Shown: in pieces, positions 6,773-12,124 of the stretch
Layout of the letters: each line of letters begins with the position of its first letter
Numbering within the stretch: the stretch's first letter is position 1
From: DATHYU01 sp033722675
GTDB lineage: Bacteria; Actinomycetota; Acidimicrobiia; Spongiisociales; UBA11373
DNA: 12,124 nucleotides
Direction: 5' to 3'
Assembly: GCA_033722675.1 (NCBI GenBank)
Contig: JAWVYO010000074.1
Coordinates: forward strand, 1 to 12,124
Position numbers and translations under genes: made by a program
The notes under the pieces: model-generated
Seen by the model: only the letters and a program-made list of their open reading frames with translations
What the model was told of the DNA's origin: nothing
Databases searched by the model: none

Positions 6773-6778
6773 AGCGTA
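6773..6778 (-). promoter_or_regulatory. Possible -10 element for a leaderless cpa transcript
   Basis: TACGCT (TANNNT) on the minus strand ends 8 nt before the A of the cpa ATG, so RNA would begin at or next to the start codon. There is no Shine-Dalgarno sequence and no clear -35 box. It sits in the 26-bp gap after the M23 peptidase gene, so cpa may have its own promoter besides read-through. Confidence 0.4.
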
Positions 6779-6790
6779 GTGCTCGCCCGT

Positions 6791-7738
6791 TCAGGCCTCG
6801 GGGCACTCCTCGCCGGCGGACAGGCCGGGCCGGAAGTATCGGGCCGGGCACCAGAAGGGGACGGGATCGATCCGCTCGTCGTCCACGTGGATCTCGGTGT
6901 GGAGGTGGCACTCGGTGGCGGTCCCCGTCTCCCCGACGAGGCCGAACACCTGGCCCATCTCCACGAAGTCGCCGGGCTCGACCCAGACCTCCAGCAGGTG
7001 GGCGTGGGCCGACCGGACGCCCTCGCCGTGGTCGATGCGCACCGCGTTCCCGGCGAGGTCGTCCTTCCACCCGGCGAGGGTGACGATCCCGTCCTCGGGG
7101 GCGCGCAGGGGGTCGCCGCACTCCCCGCCGAAGTCCCATCCGTTGTGCCATCGGTACTCGAAGAGCACCGGGTGGAGGCGCAGCTCGAAGACCCACGTCA
7201 CCGGCGAGTCGTGGGGTCGGAGCATCGGACCACGGATCTCGCAGCCGGGACGGTCGTAGGCGCCCTCGCAGGTGTCCGTGCCGCTCCCGCCGATCACGAC
7301 GTCGCGGGACGGGCCGCCGGCGCTCGCCTGGAGTGCCGACGTGTCCCCCCACGAGATGGCGAGGGCGGTCGTGTCGGTGCCGCCGATCAGGTGGTCGTCG
7401 TCCCAGCCGCCGAGGAGCGTGTCGGAGCCGTTGCCGCCGCAGACGACGTCGTCGCCGTAGCCGGCGAACACCCGGTCGTCCCCGTCACCGGCGTGGATGA
7501 CGTCGCGGGCGGGGGTGCCGATGATCAGGTCGTCGCCGTCCGTGCCCTGGATCGTCACCCGCTCGCCGGCACAGGTGAGGGGAACCCGGCCGTCGGCGAC
7601 CGGCGCGGTGGAGGTGTCGACGGCGGTGACGGCTGCGACGAGGAGGATGACGATGGCGATCCGGGGCCAGTGGGACACGGTGATCTTTCGAGGGGTCGCT
7701 CTGCGGACGTGGTCCGGCCGGTCCCCGGACCACCCCAT
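6791..7738 (-). CDS. Exported M23 metallopeptidase with RTX-like repeats
   Basis: Up to 315 residues. Seen: one hydrophobic N-terminal segment (about 27-40, IAIVILLVAAVTAV), either a signal peptide or a membrane anchor; a Gly/Asp-rich region (about 64-120 and 148-158) with repeats such as GTDGDD, AGDGDD, AGYGDD and GGNGSD, resembling calcium-binding RTX nonapeptides; then a C-terminal M23/LytM-type domain (about 185-300) with HNGWD (His198, Asp202), HAHL (His247) and HLH (278-280), the zinc-ligand pattern of the family. All the metal ligands are there, so it may hydrolyse peptidoglycan cross-bridges or other peptides outside the cell; the substrate is unknown. Cysteines at 56, 100, 157, 166, 207, 277, 297 and 312 would fit disulfides in an exported protein. 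The ATG at 7738 has no Shine-Dalgarno; the GTG at 7678 (VSHWPR...) would give a more ordinary signal peptide and is equally plausible. Confidence 0.82.
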   Translation of the reverse strand: MGWSGDRPDHVRRATPRKITVSHWPRIAIVILLVAAVTAVDTSTAPVADGRVPLTCAGERVTIQGTDGDDLIIGTPARDVIHAGDGDDRVFAGYGDDVVCGGNGSDTLLGGWDDDHLIGGTDTTALAISWGDTSALQASAGGPSRDVVIGGSGTDTCEGAYDRPGCEIRGPMLRPHDSPVTWVFELRLHPVLFEYRWHNGWDFGGECGDPLRAPEDGIVTLAGWKDDLAGNAVRIDHGEGVRSAHAHLLEVWVEPGDFVEMGQVFGLVGETGTATECHLHTEIHVDDERIDPVPFWCPARYFRPGLSAGEECPEA

Positions 7739-7772
7739 GGTGCCACGCCGGTGACGCTGCGTCAGGTCGGAC

Positions 7773-9428
7773 TCACACCGCGATGCGTTCCAGCCTGCGG
7801 ATCGGCCGGGCGGGAAGCGCCACCCCTCCGGAGGCGTCGACGAGGCGGACGCCCGGCTGCATGAGCCACGTCCATACGAGGTGTGCCTCCTCGGCGTCGG
7901 CCACGGTCACCGGAGCGGGCGGAGGCTCGTCGAGGGCCACGGCGGGCGGCACGAGGGGCTGGCCGTCGCCCGTCCTCCAGGCCGCAATGAGCCGTCCGTG
8001 GTCGACGATCGCCTCCGAGCCGTCGTCGGCCACTGCGTGGATGCGCCCCGCCGCCTGCATCGCGTTCCAGGCCCGGCGGCGTTCGAGGGCGCGGGCGAGG
8101 GCCCGGTGGCGGTCCCGGACCCAGGCCGCCTCCTCGAAGCGCCCGGCCCGGGCGTGGGCGGCGACCCGATCGGCGAGCGCGTCGAGGAGCGGATCGGGAT
8201 CGTCGCGAACGGCCCCGATCACCGTCTCCACCTCGCCTCGGTAGGCGTGTTCGTCGAGGGTGCCGTCGCAGGGGCAGAGCGCCCGCCCCATCTGCGCAGG
8301 CGCACAGGGGGCCGAACGGCGCCCCGGGCCACCGGTGCACCGCCGGAGTCGGGTGGCGTCCCAGAGGGCCTCGACGACCGTACGGGCCCCGTTCCGGCCC
8401 CGGAAGGGTCCGAGGAGCAGCAGCCCCGGGTCCTTGGGCGAGCGGGCCATCGACAGGCGCGGGAACCGTTCGTCGGTGAGGCGCACCCAATGTGGGGACC
8501 GCGCCCGCTTCGACCGGCGGTTGTGGCGGGGGGAGTGGGCCCGGATGAGCCTGAGCTCGGCGACCGACGCCTCGAGCTCGGTGGCGCAGACCCGGTGGTC
8601 GATGGTGTGGAGCTCCCGCAGCATCGTGTCGATCGTCCGGCGGGTGTCGCCGTAGAAGTAGGCGCGGACCCTGGACCGCAGGTCCTTCGCCTTGCCGACG
8701 TAGATCACCTCGCCGTCGCGGTCCTTGAAGAAGTAGACGCCAGGACGGCGGGGGAGGCCCTCGGTGAGGCGGATCTTCCCGTAGGTGGGCTTGCCGCGCG
8801 CCGTGGGGAGGGTGAGGAGATCGTCGAGGTGCGTGGCGCCGATCGTCCCGGCGCGTTCCAGGAGCGCCCAGAACACGTGGGCGGTGGCCTTGGCGTCGTC
8901 GAGGGCCCGATGGGTCGGGCTCACCGGCGAGCGGAAGTGGGCGGCGAGGGTGGAGAGCTTCATGTTGCGGGTCTCCGATCGGACGAGCCGACGGGCGAGG
9001 CCCACCGTGTCGACGGTGCGGTTGGGCAGCCGCCCGTACCCCAGACGCTCGGCCGCGGCGTTCAGGAACGACATGTCGAAGCGGATGTTGTGGCCGACGA
9101 TCACCGCGTCGCCGCAGAACTCGAGAAAGGCGGGGAGGGCCTCCTCGATGCGGGGGGCCTCGACGACCATCGCCTGGGTGATGCCCGTCAGCACCGTGAT
9201 GAAGGGCGGGATGGGGGCGCCGGGGTTCACGAGGGTCTGGAAGCTCCCCTCCAGTGCTCCGCCGCGGTAGCGGACGGCGCCGATCTCGGTGATCTCGCAC
9301 GACGCCGCCGAGCCGCCGGTGGTCTCGAGGTCGACGACGCAGAAGGGGACGTCGATCAGCGGGGCCCCGAGGTCGTCGAACGTGCGCTGGCGGGCGAGGG
9401 TCACGCCGCCCGAGACTAGATCGAACAT
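7773..9428 (-). CDS. DEDD 3'-5' exonuclease fused to a GIY-YIG UvrC N-terminal half (Cho-like)
   Basis: 551 residues from the ATG at 9428. Domain 1 (about 25-190) is an epsilon/DnaQ-type exonuclease with Asp33 and Glu35 in VVDLETTGG, GHNIRFDMSF with Asp118, and HRALDDAKAT with His173 and Asp177 (DEDDh). Domain 2 (about 225-310) is a GIY-YIG nuclease: RPGVYFFKD, VIYVGKAKDLRSRVRAYF with Tyr243, Gly245 and Arg251, and the acidic TELEASVAE. Next come four cysteines (364, 375, 385, 387) in the position of the UvrC iron-sulfur cysteines, and a UVR-like helical pair (about 417-452). The second UvrC nuclease and HhH domains are absent. Such fusions are known in actinobacteria; a role in DNA repair is inferred. 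Starts: ATG 9476 (567 aa), ATG 9428, or GTG 9404 (543 aa). The last keeps all conserved residues and fits a leaderless RNA. Confidence 0.9.
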   Translation of the reverse strand: MFDLVSGGVTLARQRTFDDLGAPLIDVPFCVVDLETTGGSAASCEITEIGAVRYRGGALEGSFQTLVNPGAPIPPFITVLTGITQAMVVEAPRIEEALPAFLEFCGDAVIVGHNIRFDMSFLNAAAERLGYGRLPNRTVDTVGLARRLVRSETRNMKLSTLAAHFRSPVSPTHRALDDAKATAHVFWALLERAGTIGATHLDDLLTLPTARGKPTYGKIRLTEGLPRRPGVYFFKDRDGEVIYVGKAKDLRSRVRAYFYGDTRRTIDTMLRELHTIDHRVCATELEASVAELRLIRAHSPRHNRRSKRARSPHWVRLTDERFPRLSMARSPKDPGLLLLGPFRGRNGARTVVEALWDATRLRRCTGGPGRRSAPCAPAQMGRALCPCDGTLDEHAYRGEVETVIGAVRDDPDPLLDALADRVAAHARAGRFEEAAWVRDRHRALARALERRRAWNAMQAAGRIHAVADDGSEAIVDHGRLIAAWRTGDGQPLVPPAVALDEPPPAPVTVADAEEAHLVWTWLMQPGVRLVDASGGVALPARPIRRLERIAV

Positions 9429-9442
9429 GTGTTCGCCTGCAA
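9413..9442 (-). promoter_or_regulatory. Candidate SOS promoter of the exonuclease-UvrC gene
   Basis: TTGCAG (9442-9437), an 18-bp spacer that contains the LexA box, then TAGTCT (9418-9413). The -10 is followed by 8 nt and the GTG at 9404, so the transcript would be leaderless and begin at that GTG. If so, the ATG at 9428 lies upstream of the RNA and the protein starts VTLARQRTFDDLG. Confidence 0.5.
9421..9436. promoter_or_regulatory. SOS (LexA) box at the exonuclease-UvrC gene
   Basis: The minus strand reads GCGAACACATGTTCGA. The actinobacterial SOS box is TCGAAC-N4-GTTCGA; 11 of the 12 defined positions match, only the first base differs, and the inner GAAC-N4-GTTC is perfect. It covers the ATG at 9428 and lies in the spacer of a candidate promoter for a DNA-repair gene, which is where a LexA operator would be expected. 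LexA itself is not in the window, so binding is inferred. Confidence 0.72.
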
Positions 9443-9504
9443 GGACCGGTGTCGTTCCATGCCCCGACGGTGCCACCGGGGTGTGACAGGTCCCGGTCGC
9501 CGCC

Positions 9505-10347
9505 TCAGTCGATGATGGTGGGTGCGAGCGGTTGGAAGGCGAGGACGTCGTCGCGGGAGACGATCCGCCCGAATCCGGGGCGGTCGAGATGGCCGCCCGC
9601 CAGGGGGGTCCCCGATGCGGCGAGGTCCTCGAAGAGTCGCTTCCGGCTGGCGGCGGCCTTCGGCTTGTCGACGTCGAAGGGGATGTTCCAGTCGGTGTGG
9701 ACGATCTGCATCGGGCTGTGGAGGACGTCGCCCGAGATCATGACGGCGTCCTCGCCGAAGGCCACGAGGATCGAGGTGTGGCCCGGCGTGTGGCCGAAGG
9801 TCTCGACCATCGAGATGCCCGGCAGCACCGTGCCGGGCTCCTCGACCACGGCGAGCGTCCCGGCGTCGTCGAGGGTGTCGACGACCGGTGCGATCGTCGA
9901 GCCGAGCGGTCCGTCGTCCGAGCGCCAGTGGTCCAGTTCGCGTCGCAGGGTCCGGAAGGCGGCGTTCGGGAAGAACGGCGAGCTTCGATCCGCATCGAGG
10001 GCGCCGAGGATGTGATCGGGATGGAGGTGGGTGAAGACGACGTCGGTGACGTCCGCGGGGTCGACGCCCAGGGACTCCAGGGCGGCGGGCATCCACCCGC
10101 CTTCGCCGTGGGGGACGTCATCGGGGGCGTTCACGCCGAAGCCGGCGTCCACCATCGTGAGCCGGTCACCGTCGTCGACGAGGAAGCACCCGAAACTCGT
10201 GCGGATGCGACCGTCGTGCAGCTCGTCTTCGTGGCCGATCCACGCGTCGGGCGTGGAACCCAGGAAGAACTCGTGGGGGTCGCGCATCGAGTAGCCGTCC
10301 TCGATCGCGTAGAGCGTGGCGCCGCCGACGGCCGTCTTCCAGAGCAT
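9505..10347 (-). CDS. MBL-fold metallohydrolase
   Basis: 280 residues with the metallo-beta-lactamase fold. Seen: VDAGFG (66-71), the dinuclear metal motif THLHPDH with His107, His109, Asp111 and His112, then His190 in GHTPGHTS, Asp207 in SGDVLH, and His253 in GGHLDRPGFG. All ligands of both metal sites are present, so it is predicted to be an active hydrolase in the broad group that includes lactonases and other small-molecule esterases; the substrate cannot be read from the sequence. There is no signal peptide, so it is cytoplasmic. The ATG at 10347 lies 19 bp after the stop of the siderophore-interacting protein gene on the same strand. No good Shine-Dalgarno is seen, but TAGGCT lies 7 nt before the ATG, so it may have its own leaderless transcript as well as read-through. 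Confidence 0.9.
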   Translation of the reverse strand: MLWKTAVGGATLYAIEDGYSMRDPHEFFLGSTPDAWIGHEDELHDGRIRTSFGCFLVDDGDRLTMVDAGFGVNAPDDVPHGEGGWMPAALESLGVDPADVTDVVFTHLHPDHILGALDADRSSPFFPNAAFRTLRRELDHWRSDDGPLGSTIAPVVDTLDDAGTLAVVEEPGTVLPGISMVETFGHTPGHTSILVAFGEDAVMISGDVLHSPMQIVHTDWNIPFDVDKPKAAASRKRLFEDLAASGTPLAGGHLDRPGFGRIVSRDDVLAFQPLAPTIID

Positions 10348-10354
10348 GGAGCGC

Positions 10355-10360
10355 AGCCTA
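10355..10360 (-). promoter_or_regulatory. Possible -10 element for a leaderless MBL-hydrolase transcript
   Basis: TAGGCT (TANNNT) on the minus strand in the 19-bp gap after the siderophore-interacting protein gene, 7 nt before the ATG at 10347. No -35 box and no Shine-Dalgarno sequence are visible. It shows the same layout as the elements before cpa and the exonuclease-UvrC gene. Confidence 0.35.
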
Positions 10361-10366
10361 CGGCGC

Positions 10367-11158
10367 TCAGCCCGGGCCGGGGCGGCCGTGCTTCCAGTAG
10401 CCGCGCACCGTGGTGCGCGACCGGTCGACGCCTCGTTCCTTCAGGTGGGTGCGGATCTGCTGCATGCCGGCCGCCTCGCCCGCAGCCCACACGCGGGCGT
10501 TCTCACCCAGGTCCTGACCCTCCAGCGCGGCAAGCATGGCGGTACCGGGCGGGTCGCCGTCGGCCAGGTCGTGCCAGGTGACCGCCGCCTCGGGGTGGTC
10601 GGGCAGGTCGAGGCGCGCGTCGGGATGACGGATCTCGACGTGCACGACCACCGGGACGGCGTCCGGGACCTGCTCGAGGAGCTGGGCGATGGCGGGGAGG
10701 GCCGTCTCGTCGCCCACGAGGACGAGCGGATCCGATCCCGGATCGACCGTGTACCCGCGTCCCGGACCGGAGACCGCCGCCGGATCGCCCGGCTCCGCCG
10801 AGCGCGCCCACCCCGAGGCGCCCTCGGCGCCGTGGAGGACGATGTCGAGGTCGAGCTCCGGTGGATCGTCGCGGAGGTACCGGGGGGTGAAGGTCCGGAT
10901 GAGTGGCCGGTCGCCCGAGGGGAGGAGGAACTCGTTGCCGCTCCACTCGGGCACGACGAGCTCGGTGGTCCCCGTCGAGGGCAGGAGCAGCCGGACGCTG
11001 GCGGCCGGCTCGTCGATCTCGAGCCCCTCCAAATCGTCCCCGGCGAAGGTGAGCCGCCGCAGGTGGGGGGTCAGATCCTCGACCCGTGCCACGTCCACCC
11101 GCCGGAAGGGGGGTGGCTCGCGCCGCAGCGCCTTGATGCGCTCGAGTCGATCGCTCAC
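10367..11158 (-). CDS. Siderophore-interacting protein (FAD-dependent ferric-siderophore reductase family)
   Basis: 263 residues of the SIP/ViuB family, which use FAD and NAD(P)H or ferredoxin to reduce ferric siderophores in the cytoplasm and release the iron. Seen: an N-terminal flavin-binding barrel (about 15-135) with the flavin motif RTFTPR (88-93) and HGAEGASGWA (109-118), and a C-terminal nucleotide-binding domain with VGDETALPAI (148-157), VWAAGEAAGMQQIRTHL (223-239) and the family ending RGYWKHGR (252-259). The start is the GTG at 11158, with GGAAGGA 7 nt upstream. The MBL hydrolase follows after 19 bp. The 105-bp upstream region shared with the divergent DUF222 gene has no recognisable iron-box palindrome, so iron control is not supported by what is visible. 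Confidence 0.93.
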   Translation of the reverse strand: MSDRLERIKALRREPPPFRRVDVARVEDLTPHLRRLTFAGDDLEGLEIDEPAASVRLLLPSTGTTELVVPEWSGNEFLLPSGDRPLIRTFTPRYLRDDPPELDLDIVLHGAEGASGWARSAEPGDPAAVSGPGRGYTVDPGSDPLVLVGDETALPAIAQLLEQVPDAVPVVVHVEIRHPDARLDLPDHPEAAVTWHDLADGDPPGTAMLAALEGQDLGENARVWAAGEAAGMQQIRTHLKERGVDRSRTTVRGYWKHGRPGPG

Positions 11159-11165
11159 GGGCGCA

Positions 11166-11172
11166 TCCTTCC
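11166..11172 (-). promoter_or_regulatory. Shine-Dalgarno sequence supporting a GTG start
   Basis: GGAAGGA on the minus strand, 7 nt before the GTG at 11158. The nearby ATG at 11166 is out of frame and meets a stop after three codons, so the GTG is the start of the siderophore-interacting protein. Confidence 0.7.
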
Positions 11173-11249
11173 ACGGCCGCCGGTCCTACCCCGACCGGTT
11201 CGTGTCACAGGGGGGTGGCAGGTTGGGAGGGTCGGAGCCCCGCGTCGAG

Positions 11250-11255
11250 AGGAGG
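11250..11255 (+). promoter_or_regulatory. Shine-Dalgarno sequence of the DUF222 gene
   Basis: AGGAGG, 8 nt before the ATG at 11264. A second in-frame ATG four codons on (11276) is less well placed. Confidence 0.78.
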
Positions 11256-11263
11256 TGGCGCCG

Positions 11264-12124
11264 ATGAGCAATCTCATGTCGGTCGTCGACGAGCTCCACG
11301 CCACCCCTGCCGGCGATCTGGCCGACGACGAGGTGACGGCCGAGCTCGTGGAGGTGGTCCGTGCCGAGCAGCGCCTGGCGGCCCGGCGGGTGGCGCTGGT
11401 GGCCGTCGCCGATCGCCGCCGGTTCTTCGAGGTGCTGGGGTTCGGTTCGGCGATGGCGTGGTTGCGGTCGCTGCTCGGGGTCCGGCATGGGGTCGCCCGC
11501 TGGTGGGTGACGCTGGGACGCGCCCTGCGGCACATGCCCGGTGCGCGGACTGCGTTCATGGCCGGGGACCTCGCCGAGGACCGGCTTCGTCCCCTCGTCG
11601 AGGCACGCACCCACAGCCCCGGCGCCTACGCCGACGGCGAGGAGACGCTGCTCGACGCCGCCCGGGACCTGGGACCCTCCGAGTTCCGCCGGGTGGTGGA
11701 GTACTGGAAGGACGCCGTCGACCCCGACCGCTTCGCCGCCCGACGCGAGACGATGGTCGCCGAGCGGGGCCTCCACGTGTCGCTCACCTGGGAGGGCCGG
11801 GCACGGGTGGACGGCTGGCTCGACCCCGAGTCCCATGCCGTCGTCGACGCCGCGTTGGGGGTGTACGTGGATCGGGCAACCCGCGACCCCGGCGACGACC
11901 GGACCCCGGCGCAGGCCCGGGTCGACGGGCTCGTCGACATCTGCCGCTCGTTCCTCCGCCACGCCACCTCCGCCACCCGTGGCGGGGAGCCCGTGCAGGT
12001 GCTCGTCACCGTGGACCTCGAGACTCTGGAGCGGCGGTCCAGGGGTCGCGGCGCAATCGGCGACCGACACATCACCGCCGAGGAGGCCCGCCGCCTCGCC
12101 TGCGACGCGAAGATCACCCGCGTC
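11264..12124 (+). CDS. DUF222 (13E12-type) protein, HNH nuclease family (3' end outside window)
   Basis: 287 codons are open from the ATG at 11264 to the right edge with no stop. Seen: an N-terminal helical DUF222 region (LVEVVRAEQRLAARRVALVAVADRR, about 29-53; AMAWLRSLLGVRHGVARWWVTLGRAL, about 63-88), then GWLDPESHAVVDAALGVYV (about 184-202), DRTPAQARVDGLVDICRSFLRH (about 212-233) and EEARRLACDAKITRV at the edge, which in this family leads directly into the C-terminal HNH nuclease domain. That domain is therefore expected just outside the window and has not been seen. The family is multicopy in many actinobacteria (REP13E12 proteins in mycobacteria) and its function is not established. It is divergent from the siderophore gene, and its base composition is like that of its neighbours, so nothing here shows recent transfer. 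Confidence 0.92.
   Translation, partial: MSNLMSVVDELHATPAGDLADDEVTAELVEVVRAEQRLAARRVALVAVADRRRFFEVLGFGSAMAWLRSLLGVRHGVARWWVTLGRALRHMPGARTAFMAGDLAEDRLRPLVEARTHSPGAYADGEETLLDAARDLGPSEFRRVVEYWKDAVDPDRFAARRETMVAERGLHVSLTWEGRARVDGWLDPESHAVVDAALGVYVDRATRDPGDDRTPAQARVDGLVDICRSFLRHATSATRGGEPVQVLVTVDLETLERRSRGRGAIGDRHITAEEARRLACDAKITRV

Noticed and set aside
4653..6779. A 708-codon plus-strand open frame opposite the AAA ATPase
   Set aside because: It overlaps hisA's 3' end and lies entirely antisense to motifs of the ATPase. The translation is low-complexity, without a recognisable fold or start signal.
6765..7352. N-terminal extension of the Cpa-like ATPase up to 7352
   Set aside because: The frame is open but runs through the M23 peptidase gene, with an arginine/proline-rich translation. 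The N-domain begins at the ATG at 6764.
7881..9419. A 512-codon plus-strand open frame opposite the exonuclease-UvrC gene
   Set aside because: Antisense shadow of a gene with complete catalytic motifs; no Shine-Dalgarno or family match.
9475..9497. ACCGGG / CCCGGT inverted repeat as a terminator of the MBL gene
   Set aside because: Only 6 bp of stem with an 11-nt loop and no T-run; easily expected by chance at this GC content.
11159..11263. Promoters or an iron-regulator box between the siderophore gene and the DUF222 gene
   Set aside because: No AT-rich hexamers with proper spacing (GTGACA and TAGGAC on the minus strand are only 14 bp apart) and no iron-box-like palindrome.
11186..12070. 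Minus-strand open frames opposite the DUF222 gene
   Set aside because: The plus-strand frame has an ideal AGGAGG start and conserved DUF222 motifs up to the window edge; the opposite frames show no family.

Overview
The window is very GC-rich bacterial DNA, densely packed and with no mobile elements, RNA genes or CRISPR. Several families point to a high-GC actinobacterium: a Cdc48-like two-ring ATPase of the Cpa type, a DEDD-exonuclease/UvrC-N fusion, a DUF222 (13E12-type) HNH protein, a long-form HisG, and an actinobacterial-type LexA box. An acidimicrobial or related deep-branching lineage is possible, but that is a guess from gene content and not demonstrated.

Left part (1-4768): histidine biosynthesis. 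On the minus strand, reading right to left, a small TrpR-superfamily (YerC/YecD-type) regulator is followed by hisG, hisD, hisC and hisB; hisB runs off the left edge. All four junctions are 4-bp stop/start overlaps, so this is one translationally coupled operon. hisA is divergent on the plus strand. The 125-bp region between the regulator and hisA contains one strikingly AT-rich 18-bp palindrome in otherwise GC-rich DNA. It is the best candidate for the regulator's operator, controlling both directions. This self-contained module (TrpR-like regulator, its operator, and divergent his genes) is the most interesting find.

Middle part (4773-9504), all minus strand, reading right to left: a DEDD exonuclease fused to a GIY-YIG UvrC N-terminal half (Cho-like), then an exported M23 metallopeptidase with glycine/aspartate-rich RTX-like repeats, then the Cpa-like ATPase. 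The exonuclease-UvrC gene starts on top of a near-perfect actinobacterial SOS (LexA) box nested between candidate -35 and -10 elements, so it is predicted to be DNA-damage inducible. The two downstream genes follow after 34 and 26 bp and may be partly co-transcribed.

Right part: a siderophore-interacting flavoprotein and an MBL-fold hydrolase form a minus-strand pair (11158-9505). A DUF222/HNH protein is divergent on the plus strand and runs off the right edge.

Three genes without a Shine-Dalgarno sequence (MBL hydrolase, exonuclease-UvrC from its GTG, and the Cpa-like ATPase) each have TANNNT placed 7-8 nt before a start codon. This is the signature of leaderless transcripts. Genes inferred to have leaders (hisA, hisB, hisG, the siderophore protein, DUF222) have clear Shine-Dalgarno sequences.
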